A DNA stretch of 64,000 bases from Pseudomonas fluorescens (GCF_902498195.1 NZ_CABVIY010000003.1:186001-250000), one strand, 5' to 3'. Positions 18,237-27,640 are shown, counted from the first letter of the stretch. The notes: generated by a model not told the origin, from the sequence alone. Translations and numbers: made by a program.

Positions 18237-18253
18237 GCAGATAAAAAATCTGC
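18237..18253. promoter_or_regulatory. Second palindrome in the bkdA1-bkdR gap
   Basis: GCAGAT-AAAAA-ATCTGC, 31 bases upstream of bkdR, in an AT-rich stretch. It could be a second operator or an autoregulatory site. Confidence 0.45.
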
Positions 18254-18283
18254 ATAAACATAAAAAAAAGGTGGTTTTGTCTC

Positions 18284-18772
18284 ATGCGCAAACTGGACCG
18301 TACCGATATCGGCATTCTCAACAGCCTTCAGGAGAACGCCCGCATCACCAACGCTGACCTGGCGCGCTCGGTCAACCTGTCGCCGACACCGTGCTTCAAC
18401 CGGGTCAAGGCGATGGAGGAACTGGGTGTCATTCGCGAGCAAGTCACACTGCTCGATGCCGACCTGCTGGGGCTGCATGTGAACGTGTTCATCCATGTCA
18501 GCCTGGAAAAGCAGGTGGAAAGGGCGTTACAGCATTTCGAAGAGGCGATTTCCGATCGCCCGGAAGTGATGGAGTGCTACCTGATGGCCGGCGACCCGGA
18601 CTATTTGATCCGGGTGCTGGTGCCGAGCATCCAGTCGCTGGAGCGTTTCATGATGGACTTCCTCACCAAAGTCCCCGGTGTCGCCAATATCCGTTCGAGC
18701 TTTGCGCTCAAACAGGTGCGCTACAAGACGGCGCTGCCGTTGCCGGCCAACGGTTTGACCCTGGATATCTGA
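18284..18772 (+). CDS. bkdR: BkdR, Lrp/AsnC-family activator of the bkd operon
   Basis: A 162-residue Lrp-family regulator. The N-terminal HTH (residues about 8-58) contains [24 protein letters not shown] (AsnC-type) ligand-binding domain follows (about 70-155). AAGGTGG precedes the ATG. It is divergent from bkdA1, the same arrangement as in P. putida, where the protein activates bkd in response to branched-chain amino acids. Its 3' end meets the convergent metallohydrolase gene 13 bases on, with no obvious hairpin between them. Confidence 0.93.
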   Translation: MRKLDRTDIGILNSLQENARITNADLARSVNLSPTPCFNRVKAMEELGVIREQVTLLDADLLGLHVNVFIHVSLEKQVERALQHFEEAISDRPEVMECYLMAGDPDYLIRVLVPSIQSLERFMMDFLTKVPGVANIRSSFALKQVRYKTALPLPANGLTLDI

Positions 18773-18785
18773 AGATCTATTGACC

Positions 18786-19649
18786 TTAAAATTTATTGAG
18801 GGGGATTTTCAGGTAGGTCACGCCGTTGTCTTCGGCCGGCGGCATATTCCCCGCCCGCACATTGACCTGAATTGCCGGCAGCAGCAGCGTCGGCATGCCC
18901 AGCCCGGCATCACGCGTCGTGCGCATGGCGACAAAGGCCGCCTCGTCGATGCCATCGCGCACATGAATGTTGCCCTGGCGCTGTTCACCCACCGTGGTCA
19001 TGCAGCGCGGCTCGCGGCTTTCAGGCGGATAGTCATGGCAGACGTAGAGGCGCACGCCGGCGGGGAAGGCCAGCAGCTTGCGGATCGAGGCGAACATCTG
19101 GTGGGCGTCACCCCCCGGAAAGTCGCAGCGCGCCGTGCCCACGTCAGGCATGAACAGCGTATCGCCCACCAGGATCACATCGCCGTCGATCAGGTAGGCC
19201 ATGTCCGCCGGGGTATGGCCAGGTACATGCAGGGCCGTGGCCTTGAGGTTGCCGATGCGAAACGACTCGTCGGGGACGAACAGGTGATCGAACTGCGAGC
19301 CGTCGATGCAGAATTGCGGCTCCAGGTTGAACAAGGCCTTGAACACGTTCTGCACCTTGCAGATCGACTGGCCGATGGCGATTTTCCCGCCCAGTTCGCG
19401 GCGCAGATAGGGGGCGGCGGAGAGGTGGTCGGCGTGGGCATGGGTTTCCAGCAGCCATTGCACCTGCAACCGGTGCTCGCGCACGAAGGCGATGATGCGG
19501 TCGGCCTGCACGGTGGTGGTGCGCCCGGCGGCGGGGTTGTAGTCGAGCACCGGATCGACGATCGCGCACTGCCCGCCATCGGCTTCGAAGATCACGTAGC
19601 TATAGGTGGACGAGGCGTCGTCGAAAAAGGCTTCAATCAGGGCGGGCAT
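18786..19649 (-). CDS. Persulfide-dioxygenase-like MBL-fold metallohydrolase
   Basis: A 287-residue metallo-beta-lactamase-fold protein of the ETHE1/glyoxalase II group. Metal-ligand motifs are THAHADHL (about residues 69-76), HVPGHTPADM, VGDTLF and CHDYPP. The long insertion after the first motif (IAIGQSICKVQNVFK) is typical of the bacterial sulfur-related (Blh/SdoA-like) members rather than of glyoxalase II. Expected activity is oxidation of glutathione persulfide to sulfite. A TauE/SafE-family exporter is divergent from it, which fits sulfite removal. A general hydrolase role remains possible. Confidence 0.82.
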   Translation of the reverse strand: MPALIEAFFDDASSTYSYVIFEADGGQCAIVDPVLDYNPAAGRTTTVQADRIIAFVREHRLQVQWLLETHAHADHLSAAPYLRRELGGKIAIGQSICKVQNVFKALFNLEPQFCIDGSQFDHLFVPDESFRIGNLKATALHVPGHTPADMAYLIDGDVILVGDTLFMPDVGTARCDFPGGDAHQMFASIRKLLAFPAGVRLYVCHDYPPESREPRCMTTVGEQRQGNIHVRDGIDEAAFVAMRTTRDAGLGMPTLLLPAIQVNVRAGNMPPAEDNGVTYLKIPLNKF

Positions 19650-19794
19650 GGGGGTGGATTCGTTCGTGGAGAAGCCATGAGGTTAGTTTCCTTTTCCCTG
19701 CGCTGACCAGCCCCCTCGTCAATTCTGTTGATGAAAAAAACCGTGCGGGCTCTATCCTGTCACTCATCGATACCGGGCGTTCCCGGCTTTTGTC

Positions 19795-20619
19795 ATGGAT
19801 TACGAGCGTTCTATGTTGCTGGCGAGTTTTTTTGGTGTGGTCATGGGGTTGGTGCTCGGTTTGACCGGGGCCGGCGGCGGTATTCTGGCGGTACCGGCGC
19901 TGGTGCTGGGCCTGGGGTGGGGCATGACCACGGCGGCACCGGTTGCGCTGTTCGCCGTGGGCAGCGCGGCGGCGGTCGGCGCCATCGATGGCCTGCGCCA
20001 TGGCCTGGTGCGCTATCGCGCGGCGCTGTTGATTGCCTTGCTGGGAGCGGTTTTTTCGCCGGTGGGCATCTACTTCGCCCATCAGTTGCCGGAAAAAATC
20101 CTGATGATCCTGTTCAGCCTGCTGATGGTCATGGTGGCCGCGCGGATGCTGCGCCGCGAGCGCAAGGACGAGGGGCCCAGCGATCACGGTCACGCCAACT
20201 GGGGCCAGAAGAACTGCATGCTCGACCAGCACACCGGACGCTTTTCCTGGACCGCCAAATGCACCGCGACCCTGGCGGCCCTCGGTGCGGTGACCGGCGT
20301 GGTGTCGGGGCTGCTCGGCGTGGGCGGCGGTTTTCTGATTGTGCCGGCCTTCAAGCAACTGACCGACGTGCAGATGCGCGGGATCATTGCCACTTCCCTC
20401 ATGGTGATCAGCCTGATTTCGGCGATCGGCGTGATCGGCGCCTTGCACGCCGGGGTGCGCATCGACGGCCTCGGGGTGGCCTTCATCGTCGCCAGCATCG
20501 TCGGCATGATCATCGGCCGAAAACTCTGCGCGCGGGTACCGGCGCGGGCGTTGCAGGTGGGGTTTGCCAGCGTCTGCCTGGTGGTGGCGGTTTTTATGTT
20601 GTTCCGGGCGGTTGGTTGA
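19795..20619 (+). CDS. TauE/SafE (TSUP) family membrane exporter
   Basis: A 274-residue integral membrane protein with about 8 hydrophobic segments in two halves. Each half starts with a glycine-rich motif (GLTGAGGGILAVP and GLLGVGGGFLIVPA), which is diagnostic of TSUP permeases. Family members export sulfite or organosulfur acids or import sulfur compounds. A hydrophilic loop of about 45 residues (RRERKDEGPSDHGHANWG) separates the halves. Neither the ATG at 19795 nor the one at 19813 has a clear Shine-Dalgarno sequence. Pairing with the persulfide-dioxygenase-like gene suggests sulfite efflux (inference). Confidence 0.87.
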   Translation: MDYERSMLLASFFGVVMGLVLGLTGAGGGILAVPALVLGLGWGMTTAAPVALFAVGSAAAVGAIDGLRHGLVRYRAALLIALLGAVFSPVGIYFAHQLPEKILMILFSLLMVMVAARMLRRERKDEGPSDHGHANWGQKNCMLDQHTGRFSWTAKCTATLAALGAVTGVVSGLLGVGGGFLIVPAFKQLTDVQMRGIIATSLMVISLISAIGVIGALHAGVRIDGLGVAFIVASIVGMIIGRKLCARVPARALQVGFASVCLVVAVFMLFRAVG

Positions 20620-21019
20620 AAGTGGCTGCCTGATAGCCGACCTGATTGCAGGTGCGTCCGCGATCCGTTGTGGGAGCGGGCTTGCTCGCGAAGGCGGTGT
20701 ATCAGTCAATGCATGTGTCAACTGACACACCGCCTTCGCGAGCAAGCCCGCTCCCACATTTGAACTGATCCGGGCGCCCCGTTAAACCACGCTGGACTCG
20801 CCGTAAGGGCGAGGATATCCCCCCCAATCCCAAAACCCACCACCACCGACCTACACCCAAAGTGGCGAGCCCTGCCGACAGACGGTCTTACGCCCTGATT
20901 GCCAAGCCCCCGCAGCCCCTCCAAAGCACCCGGAAACCGCGCCCAAGGCAGCGTATTTCGCTACCCGCCAGCTTTCGATAATCGCCTCCGACACCTCGTC
21001 CCCCGTCGCGGAGCGCGCC
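20620..21019. other. Intergenic region: REP pair and porin leader region
   Basis: There is no gene in these 400 bases. The left part holds an 88-bp REP pair (20670-20757). The right part is low in purine-pyrimidine balance (many C runs) and ends in CGGAG 7 bases ahead of the porin ATG. I see no convincing promoter or terminator. Confidence 0.6.
20670..20757. repeat. REPIN-like 88-bp inverted pair
   Basis: GTGGGAGCGGGCTTGCTCGC and its complement, with a GTGTATCAG...CTGACACAC core. It follows the TauE/SafE gene. Confidence 0.93.
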
Positions 21020-22204
21020 ATGCACAACAATAAGAACTTCACGCATCGTTTTTTACCGGCGTTCATCGCCAGCCTGTCCTCCCTTGGCCTGAGCGCCACG
21101 GCCGAGGCCGAGATCATGCTGTACGACAAGGACCAGACCACGTTCTCCACCGATGGCTACATCAATGCCTTCTACGTGAACAGCGACGTCGACCGCGCCG
21201 GCGAGCAGTACGACCGCCGTCAGTCGCGGGTGAAAATGGGTTTCTTGCCCAACTACCTGGGCTTCAACATGGGCAAGCAGGTCGATGACCTCAAGCTCGG
21301 CGCCCGCGCCTCGTTCTGGGTGACCATCAACGACAGCCAGACCAATGGCACCGACACCGCCATCGACGTGCGGCAGTTCTACGGCACCGTGGCCAATCCG
21401 CAGTGGGGTGAGGTGCTGGTCGGCAAGGACTTCGGCCTGTTTGCCCGTTCCAACATCCTCCTGGATGAGCTGCTCGCCGGCTACGGCCAGGTCAGCGATA
21501 CCCTGGGACTGGTGGATGGCGGCGGAGTGTCGTTCGGCAACATCGGCACCGGTTACCCGTATCCGTTCCCGACCTCGCAGATCACCTACCGCACCCCGGT
21601 GATGGACGGTTTGCGCGTGGCGGTGGGGATCATGGACCCGGTGGACACCAACGACAGCAGCCCGACCGGCAAGGCGTACCAGGAAAACCCGCGCACCGAG
21701 AGCGAGATCACCTACCAGTTCGACGTCGCCGGGGCGAAGATCTACAGCTGGGTCAACGGCAGCTACCAGACTTCAGACAACACCGATTCGACCGTCAACA
21801 GCGTCACCTCCAAAGGCGTCGGCTACGGTGTGCAGGCAAAGATGGGCGGTTTGTCCCTGACCGGGTCCGGTTTCCAGGCCAAGGGCATCAACCCGTTCTT
21901 CACCAACAACGCCGGCGAGCCGACCCTGCGCAACGTCGACAGCGACGGCTACCTGTTGCAGGGCTCCTACAAGCTGGGCAAGAACCGGTTGGCGCTGTCC
22001 TACGGCAAGACCAAGGACGATGGCAACGGCGCGGTCGGCAGCGGCGCGGACTATGAAACCCGGGGCATTGCGCTGTTCCATGACGTCAATGACAACCTGA
22101 AGCTGGTGGCCGAGTACAACCAGTTCGAGATCAACGGCCACGACACCAGTGACCAGAACGAAGACACCGATACCTTCGCGGTGGGGGCGGTGTTGACCTG
22201 GTAA
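21020..22204 (+). CDS. Outer-membrane porin (Gram-negative trimeric porin type)
   Basis: A 394-residue porin. A signal peptide ends at about residue 30 (SATAEA), followed by a beta-barrel pattern: alternating aromatic strands, the L3-like segment ARSNILLDELLAGYGQ, and the C-terminal strand ending in a Trp (FAVGAVLTW). It starts the PQQ alcohol-oxidation island and may admit alcohol substrates to the periplasm, which is inference from position. CGGAG precedes the ATG. It is not an OprD or OprF protein. Confidence 0.88.
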   Translation: MHNNKNFTHRFLPAFIASLSSLGLSATAEAEIMLYDKDQTTFSTDGYINAFYVNSDVDRAGEQYDRRQSRVKMGFLPNYLGFNMGKQVDDLKLGARASFWVTINDSQTNGTDTAIDVRQFYGTVANPQWGEVLVGKDFGLFARSNILLDELLAGYGQVSDTLGLVDGGGVSFGNIGTGYPYPFPTSQITYRTPVMDGLRVAVGIMDPVDTNDSSPTGKAYQENPRTESEITYQFDVAGAKIYSWVNGSYQTSDNTDSTVNSVTSKGVGYGVQAKMGGLSLTGSGFQAKGINPFFTNNAGEPTLRNVDSDGYLLQGSYKLGKNRLALSYGKTKDDGNGAVGSGADYETRGIALFHDVNDNLKLVAEYNQFEINGHDTSDQNEDTDTFAVGAVLTW

Positions 22205-22233
22205 GCCCCATCCGGCGCAACAGACTTCCCCCT

Positions 22234-22321
22234 GTGGGAGCGGGCTTGCTCGCGAAAGCGGTCTTCCAGTTGATCGTTCGGTTACCTGACACACCGCCTT
22301 CGCGAGCAAGCCCGCTCCCAC
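22234..22321. repeat. REPIN-like 88-bp inverted pair
   Basis: Standard arms around TTGATCGTTCGGTTACCTGA. It lies between the porin and the FIST-domain gene. Confidence 0.93.
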
Positions 22322-22372
22322 AGGGGGCTTGCGGTGATTTGCGGCTCTCATCCCATTGAATCGCTCAACCGC

Positions 22373-22385
22373 TACCCAAGTAGCA
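22373..22385 (+). promoter_or_regulatory. TACC-type motif upstream of nosP
   Basis: TACCCAAGTAGCA, 10 of 13 matches to TACCAAGGTAGTA, located 64 bases upstream of the FIST gene ATG. It is the weakest of the five sites listed. Confidence 0.35.
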
Positions 22386-22449
22386 TACGACCAGGCCCTC
22401 GGCCTTCGTACACTCGTGCCTCATACACACGCACCTGCGGGGGGCGACG

Positions 22450-23613
22450 ATGCAGCAGGTCCACAACGAAGGTGTCGTCAGTGCAATGTCCCTGGCCACG
22501 GATCCCCGGCAAGTAGCGCAGGAACTGGCGCGGCAGTTGCTGCATCCGAACCTGGGCTTCGTGCTGTTCTTCTGTTCCGCCGAGTACGATTTGCAGGCGT
22601 TGGGCCCGGCCTTGCAGCAGGGTTTCGGCGGCATACGCCTGGCCGGTTGCACCAGCGCCGGGGAAATCACCCCGCTGGGCTACGGGCGCAATTGTGTGAC
22701 GGCCGTGGGGTTCGATCACCGGCACTTTTCCATCGCCCTGGAACTGATCGACGAAATGGAGCACTTCAGCCTGATCGACGCGCAGCAGATGGTCGAGCGC
22801 CTGGTCGGCGGCTGTCGCAGCAACACGCTTGCACCGATCAAGGGCAACAGCTTCGCCCTGACCCTGCTCGACGGCCTGTCCAGCCGCGAGGAGATGGTCC
22901 TCGCGGCCCTGAGTGCCGCATTGGGCGACATTCCGCATTTCGGCGGCTCGGCCGGGGACGACAACTACCTGACCCACACCCACGTTTACTTCGACGGCGG
23001 GTTCCACAGCGGCGCGGCGGTGGTGGTGCTGGTCAATACCTGGCTGGACTTCGAAGTGTTCACCACCCACCACATCCTGCCCAGGGCAGAGAAACTGGTG
23101 GTCACTGGAGCCGACAGTGCCTCGCGGCAGGTCTTCGAACTGAACGCCGAGCCGGCCGCCGCCGAGTACGCCCGGCACATCGGCGTGCCGGTGGCCGAAC
23201 TCGACCACCGGATCTTCGCCGCGCACCCGCTGGCGGTGCGGTTCAACGAGCAATATTACGTGCGCGCCATCCAGCAGGTTCATCCGGACCTGAGCCTGAG
23301 TTTTTACTGCGCGGTGGAGAACGGCATCGTCCTCACCGCCATGACCCCAGGCCCCATGCTGCCGAATCTGCAACAGCTGTTCGACGGCTTGCAGGCGCGG
23401 CTCGGCGAGCTGTTGCTGACCATCGGCTGCGACTGTTTCCTCAGGCGCCTGGAGCTGGAAAGCGACGGCAGCCTGGAACAGATCGGGCGGTTTTTGCGCG
23501 AGCAGCGGGTGATGGGTTTCAACACCTACGGAGAACAGTTCAATGGCATGCACATCAACCAGACCTTCACCGGCGTTGCCATTGCCCGGGGCCGGTCCCT
23601 CGGACAGCGCTGA
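22450..23613 (+). CDS. nosP: FIST-domain sensor protein, NosP-like
   Basis: A 387-residue soluble protein with an N-terminal FIST domain (about 25-220; GCTSAGEITPLGY and FGGSAGDDN are typical) and a FIST_C domain (about 230-370; SFYCAVENGIVLTAM). It is encoded directly before a NahK-like hybrid kinase, the arrangement of PA1975-PA1976 in P. aeruginosa, where the FIST protein NosP binds haem, senses nitric oxide and controls NahK. Haem binding here is inferred; several His residues in the N-terminal half could serve. Its 3' end overlaps the kinase gene by 71 bases. Confidence 0.87.
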   Translation: MQQVHNEGVVSAMSLATDPRQVAQELARQLLHPNLGFVLFFCSAEYDLQALGPALQQGFGGIRLAGCTSAGEITPLGYGRNCVTAVGFDHRHFSIALELIDEMEHFSLIDAQQMVERLVGGCRSNTLAPIKGNSFALTLLDGLSSREEMVLAALSAALGDIPHFGGSAGDDNYLTHTHVYFDGGFHSGAAVVVLVNTWLDFEVFTTHHILPRAEKLVVTGADSASRQVFELNAEPAAAEYARHIGVPVAELDHRIFAAHPLAVRFNEQYYVRAIQQVHPDLSLSFYCAVENGIVLTAMTPGPMLPNLQQLFDGLQARLGELLLTIGCDCFLRRLELESDGSLEQIGRFLREQRVMGFNTYGEQFNGMHINQTFTGVAIARGRSLGQR

Positions 23614-26176
23614 ATTCCAGGCGCGGATCGCCGGCCTGCAGCATGACAACGAAAAGCTGCAACGCATCAACGCGGCGCTGATCGAGCGCATCGAGTCGGG
23701 CATCACCCGCGGCAACGACCCCTACGCGGCCTTCCAGCATTCGGTGGTGCTGGCCGAGCAGGTGCGTGAGCGCACCGACGCCTTGAACCAGGCCATGGCC
23801 GAACTCAAGGCCGGCAACCACTTGCTCAGCGACGCCCGCCTGCGCGCCGAAACCGCCCATCAACACCTGATCGATGCCATCGAGAGCATTTCCGATGCCT
23901 TCGTGCTGTTCGACGCCGAGCAGCGCATTGTCTTGTTCAACAGTCGGTTCAAGGCGTTCTGGCGCAACAGCCGGGTGCGGATCAACGCCGGCATGCGCCT
24001 GACCGAGGTCAAGCGCCTGATGCAGGGCAACGGGCTGTTTACCGAAGAACCCCGCGGGCATGCCGACGAAAACCTGTTGTATCGCCTGCAGGACGGTCGC
24101 TGGCTGCAAGTCAGCGAACGGCCGACCCAGGAAGGCGGGCGGGTGATCCTGTTCACCGATATCACCGACGTCAAACTCAGCGAAACCGTGCGCCGCGAGC
24201 AGGCGGTGGCGCAGAAGTCGCATCTGCTGCAACGGGCGGTCGACAACCTGTCCCAAGGGGTGGCCATGGTCAACGCCGAGGGCATTCTGGAGTTGTGGAA
24301 CCGGCGCTTCCTCGAACTCAGTGGCCTGGCGCCGGTGGCGGCCCATCGTCCGTTTGCCGAAGTGATCGCCGACAGCGAATTGACCTTGCTGACCCCGGCC
24401 AGCCGTGGCGCCAACGGGCGCCCCGTACAGGAATGCGAGCAGCGCCTGTACGATGGCCGGGTCCTGGAAATCCGCACCCATCCGCTGCCCACCGGCGGTT
24501 TCGTCAACACCTTCACCGACATCACCGAACGCTACCAGCACGCCGAAGCGCTGAGTGAAAGCGAACGCTGGATCCGCCTGATCACCGACCATGTGCCGGC
24601 GTTGATCGCCTACCTCAACGCCGACCTGGTCTACGAGTTCACCAACAAGGTCTACGAAGAATGGTACTGCTGGCCACGTGGCGTGATGCTCGGCCAGAGC
24701 CTGCGCGAAGTGCACAGCGAGCAGCACTACCAGCGCCTGGAGGCCTACGTGGCCCGGGCGCTGGCCGGGGAGAGCGTGACCTTCGAATTCGCCGAGACCA
24801 ACGTCAACAACCAGGAGCGCTACATGTTGCGCTCCTACGTGCCCAATCGCCTGGCGAGCGGCGAGGTGGTGGGGATTTTCGTGCTGATCCGCGACATCAC
24901 CGAACGCCGGCGCACCGCCGAAGCGTTGCACCAGGCTTATCAAAACCTTGAACTGCGGGTGCGCGAACGCACCGCCGAATTGACCACCCTCAACGACCAG
25001 TTGCTGCGTGAGATCGATGAGCGTCGCCGGGTCGAGTCACGCTTGCGCGAGGCCAAGCTGGAGGCGGAGCGGGCCAACCTGTCGAAGACCAAGTTCCTCG
25101 CCGCGGTCAGCCACGACCTGTTGCAGCCGCTGAATGCCGCGCGCCTGTTCACCAGTGCCTTGCTGGAACGCCGCGAGCCGATCTCCAATGAGATTCTGGT
25201 GCGCAATGTCAGCAATTCCCTGGAAGACGTGGAGAACCTGTTGGGCACCCTGGTGGATATTTCCAAGCTCGATGCCGGGGTCATCACGGCCGATATTGCA
25301 CCGTTCGCCTTGAGCGAACTGCTGGAAAACCTCGCCGCCGAGTACACCCAGGTCGCGCGCAGCGAAGGCCTGCAACTGCACTTCCTGCCGTGTTCGGCAC
25401 TGGTGCGCAGCGACATCCAGTTGCTGGCGCGGATCCTGCGCAATTTGTTGAGCAACGCCATTCGCTACACCTACAGCGGCCGCGTAGTGCTGGGTTGCCG
25501 GCGTCATCGCCAGCGCCTGTCGATCCAGGTCTGGGACAGCGGCATGGGCATTGCCGAAAACCGCCTGGAAGAAATTTTCCAGGAGTTCAAGCGCGGCGAT
25601 GTGCAGCGCCCGGACCAGGATCGCGGCCTGGGCCTGGGGCTGGCGATTGTCGAGAAAATCGCCGGCATTCTCGGGCACCGCATTCAGGTGCGTTCGTGGC
25701 CGGGCCGGGGCTCGATGTTCTCGGTGGACGTGCCGTTGAGCGCCACCGCCCCCAAGCCGGTGCCGAGCCTGTTGATGAGCGAACCGATGCTCGAACGGCT
25801 GCGCGGCGCGCGGGTCTGGGTGCTGGACAACGACGCGACCATTTGCGCCGGCATGCGCACGCTGCTGGAAGGCTGGGGTTGTCGAGTGGTGACGGCGCTG
25901 TCGGAGGAGGACCTGGCGCGGCAAGTGGACAACTACCACGCCGAGGCGGACTTGCTGATTGCCGATTATCACCTGGACAACGATCGCAACGGCGTCGACG
26001 CCGTGGCCCGGATCAATGCCCGCCGTGCCTGCGCGATCCCGGCGATGATGATCACGGCCAATTACAGCAACGAACTCAAACAGCAGATCCGTGAACTGGG
26101 TCATACCCTGATGCACAAACCGGTGCGGCCGATGAAGCTGAAGACAGCGATGAGCCATTTGCTCGCCAGACCCTGA
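23543..26176 (+). CDS. nahK: Hybrid histidine kinase NahK/ErcS'
   Basis: An 877-residue soluble hybrid kinase. The order is an N-terminal coiled coil (about 25-105), three PAS domains (about 105-215, 230-335 and 345-465), HisKA with SHDLLQPLNAAR (about 518-530), HATPase_c (about 610-735; DSGMGIAENR, GLGLGLAIVEKI) and a C-terminal receiver (about 755-875) with phospho-Asp in LIADYHLD. No membrane helix is seen. GGAGA lies 8 bases ahead of the ATG at 23543 inside nosP; TTG codons at 23576 and 23582 are alternatives. In P. aeruginosa this protein (PA1976) links nitric oxide sensing and ethanol oxidation control. Confidence 0.9.
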   Translation: MACTSTRPSPALPLPGAGPSDSAEFQARIAGLQHDNEKLQRINAALIERIESGITRGNDPYAAFQHSVVLAEQVRERTDALNQAMAELKAGNHLLSDARLRAETAHQHLIDAIESISDAFVLFDAEQRIVLFNSRFKAFWRNSRVRINAGMRLTEVKRLMQGNGLFTEEPRGHADENLLYRLQDGRWLQVSERPTQEGGRVILFTDITDVKLSETVRREQAVAQKSHLLQRAVDNLSQGVAMVNAEGILELWNRRFLELSGLAPVAAHRPFAEVIADSELTLLTPASRGANGRPVQECEQRLYDGRVLEIRTHPLPTGGFVNTFTDITERYQHAEALSESERWIRLITDHVPALIAYLNADLVYEFTNKVYEEWYCWPRGVMLGQSLREVHSEQHYQRLEAYVARALAGESVTFEFAETNVNNQERYMLRSYVPNRLASGEVVGIFVLIRDITERRRTAEALHQAYQNLELRVRERTAELTTLNDQLLREIDERRRVESRLREAKLEAERANLSKTKFLAAVSHDLLQPLNAARLFTSALLERREPISNEILVRNVSNSLEDVENLLGTLVDISKLDAGVITADIAPFALSELLENLAAEYTQVARSEGLQLHFLPCSALVRSDIQLLARILRNLLSNAIRYTYSGRVVLGCRRHRQRLSIQVWDSGMGIAENRLEEIFQEFKRGDVQRPDQDRGLGLGLAIVEKIAGILGHRIQVRSWPGRGSMFSVDVPLSATAPKPVPSLLMSEPMLERLRGARVWVLDNDATICAGMRTLLEGWGCRVVTALSEEDLARQVDNYHAEADLLIADYHLDNDRNGVDAVARINARRACAIPAMMITANYSNELKQQIRELGHTLMHKPVRPMKLKTAMSHLLARP

Positions 26177-26200
26177 TTTCCCGGGTGTTGTTGCTGGCCT

Positions 26201-26266
26201 CTTCGCGAGCAAGCCCGCTCCCACAGGTACAACACTGTCCCTGTGGGAGCGGGCTTGCTCGCGAAG
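26201..26266. repeat. REP-type inverted pair, inside-out arrangement
   Basis: CTTCGCGAGCAAGCCCGCTC then its complement, 66 bp. It lies between the convergent nahK and agmR genes. Confidence 0.92.
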
Positions 26267-26278
26267 GGATCGACGCGG

Positions 26279-26944
26279 TCAACGCCGCAAGTAAGACCCG
26301 AAATCTATATCCCCGGCACTCAGGATCGCCTGCACGCGGTTATGCACGTTGAGCTTGCGCAGGATCGCCGAGACGTGGGCCTTGACCGTGGTTTCGGCGA
26401 TTTCCAGGGTGTAGGCGATCTGCTTGTTCGATTCGCCCTTGGTCATGCGCTCCAGCACCTGCAATTGCTTGCGGGTCAGGGCCTGGAGCAGTTCCGGCGG
26501 GAAGCTCGGGGTGTCGTTCATCCGCCGGTGGGTGCTGCTGCGGGCCGTGCGAATGATGTCCGGGGGCAGGTAGACGTTGCCATTGAGAATCTGCTGGATG
26601 GCATCGGTCATCTGCGCGCGGGGCGAGGATTTGGTGATGAAGCCCACGGCGCCATAAGTGATGGCCTGCAGGACGATCTGTTTGTCTTGCTCGGCGGAGA
26701 CGATCACCACCGGAATGGTCGGCGCTTCGTTGCGCAGGTTGATCAGGCCATTGAGCCCGTGCATGCCGGGCATGTTCAGGTCGAGCAGGATCAGGTCCAG
26801 GTCATCGTGTTCCTGGGTCAGGGCCAGGGCGCTGTCGAGGTCGGCGGTTTCCATCACCTCGCTGCCGGCAAACCCGTCGCTGATGACGTTGTGAATGGCT
26901 TCGCGAAACAGCGGGTGATCGTCGGCAATCAGAATTTTGTACAT
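26279..26944 (-). CDS. agmR: LuxR/NarL-type response regulator AgmR (ErbR/PedR1)
   Basis: A 221-residue regulator. It has a receiver domain (1-125; [11 protein letters not shown], phospho-Asp in ILLDLNMPG, Lys in TKSS) and a LuxR-type HTH (about 155-215; [20 protein letters not shown]). Size, sequence and position after nahK match AgmR/ErbR, the regulator needed for PQQ-dependent alcohol oxidation in Pseudomonas. No kinase gene is coupled to it; partners are expected to be the hybrid kinases of the cluster. It is convergent with nahK across a REP pair. Confidence 0.92.
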   Translation of the reverse strand: MYKILIADDHPLFREAIHNVISDGFAGSEVMETADLDSALALTQEHDDLDLILLDLNMPGMHGLNGLINLRNEAPTIPVVIVSAEQDKQIVLQAITYGAVGFITKSSPRAQMTDAIQQILNGNVYLPPDIIRTARSSTHRRMNDTPSFPPELLQALTRKQLQVLERMTKGESNKQIAYTLEIAETTVKAHVSAILRKLNVHNRVQAILSAGDIDFGSYLRR

Positions 26945-27000
26945 AGCCTTTCACCTCATTATTTTGATTATGGTGTGGCAACAACACGCACGCGTAAAGC

Positions 27001-27558
27001 TCAGGGAAAGGGAACGGGCCTGGCTGGCGTCACCGGCAGTCTGGCCGCTTGCCAGGCGTCCAGGCCATCGCGGTACCAATACACTGATTTATAGCCCAGA
27101 GATGTGGCGCGTCTGGCTGCGTTCCAGCTCAACCAGCAGTCGGCGCGACAGTAGAAGACCAGCGGTTGCGTCGGGTCACCGCCGGTCAGCTTTTCCAGGT
27201 TGCCCGCGAAATAGGCCTGCCAGGGCGGCGTCAATGCGCCGTCACCGGTGTTGGCCAGCCAATGGCTGCCGGGCAGGTTTTCATGGGGCTGGTCTTCGAT
27301 GAAACGGCCTTGCAGCCATTGACGGCGATAGACATCGATCAGCACCGGTCGCGGGTGTTGCTCAAGCAGGTGTTGCAGGATGGGGGTATCGATGAGGGTC
27401 GCGTCTTGCATCACGTCCGGCGTCGGGCTGCGGTAGAGGTCGATGCGGTAGCCGTCAGCGGAAAACAGCGGGGGGCTTGCGTGTGCGCCACCCAGCCACA
27501 GGCTGAGGGACACGGCAGCGAGAGTGGGACGCAACAGGCGACGTCGGGCACGCGGCAT
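27001..27558 (-). CDS. PQQ-associated CXXCW-motif protein (periplasmic, rhodanese-like)
   Basis: A 185-residue protein with a twin-arginine-like N-terminus (PRARRRLLRPTLAAVSLSLW) and a signal-type hydrophobic stretch, so exported. The C-terminal half is rhodanese-like, with the Cys motif CRADCW (Cys-x3-Cys-Trp) at about residue 143-148 where a rhodanese would have its active-site loop. It resembles the family known as PQQ-dependent catabolism-associated CXXCW motif proteins, found only beside quinoprotein dehydrogenases. Function is unproven; a thiol or sulfur relay in the periplasm is plausible. Confidence 0.85.
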   Translation of the reverse strand: MPRARRRLLRPTLAAVSLSLWLGGAHASPPLFSADGYRIDLYRSPTPDVMQDATLIDTPILQHLLEQHPRPVLIDVYRRQWLQGRFIEDQPHENLPGSHWLANTGDGALTPPWQAYFAGNLEKLTGGDPTQPLVFYCRADCWLSWNAARRATSLGYKSVYWYRDGLDAWQAARLPVTPARPVPFP

Positions 27559-27640
27559 GGGGATTGATCCTTATCGTTATGCGCCCATTACATGCCAGTC
27601 GGGGTGCATTGGGAATGCGACGATAGGCAGGCAGAACCAG

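Noticed and set aside
19795..19812. Alternative start of the TSUP exporter at 19813
   Set aside because: Neither start has a clear ribosome site; the first ATG was kept as the longer frame and the choice is noted in the entry.
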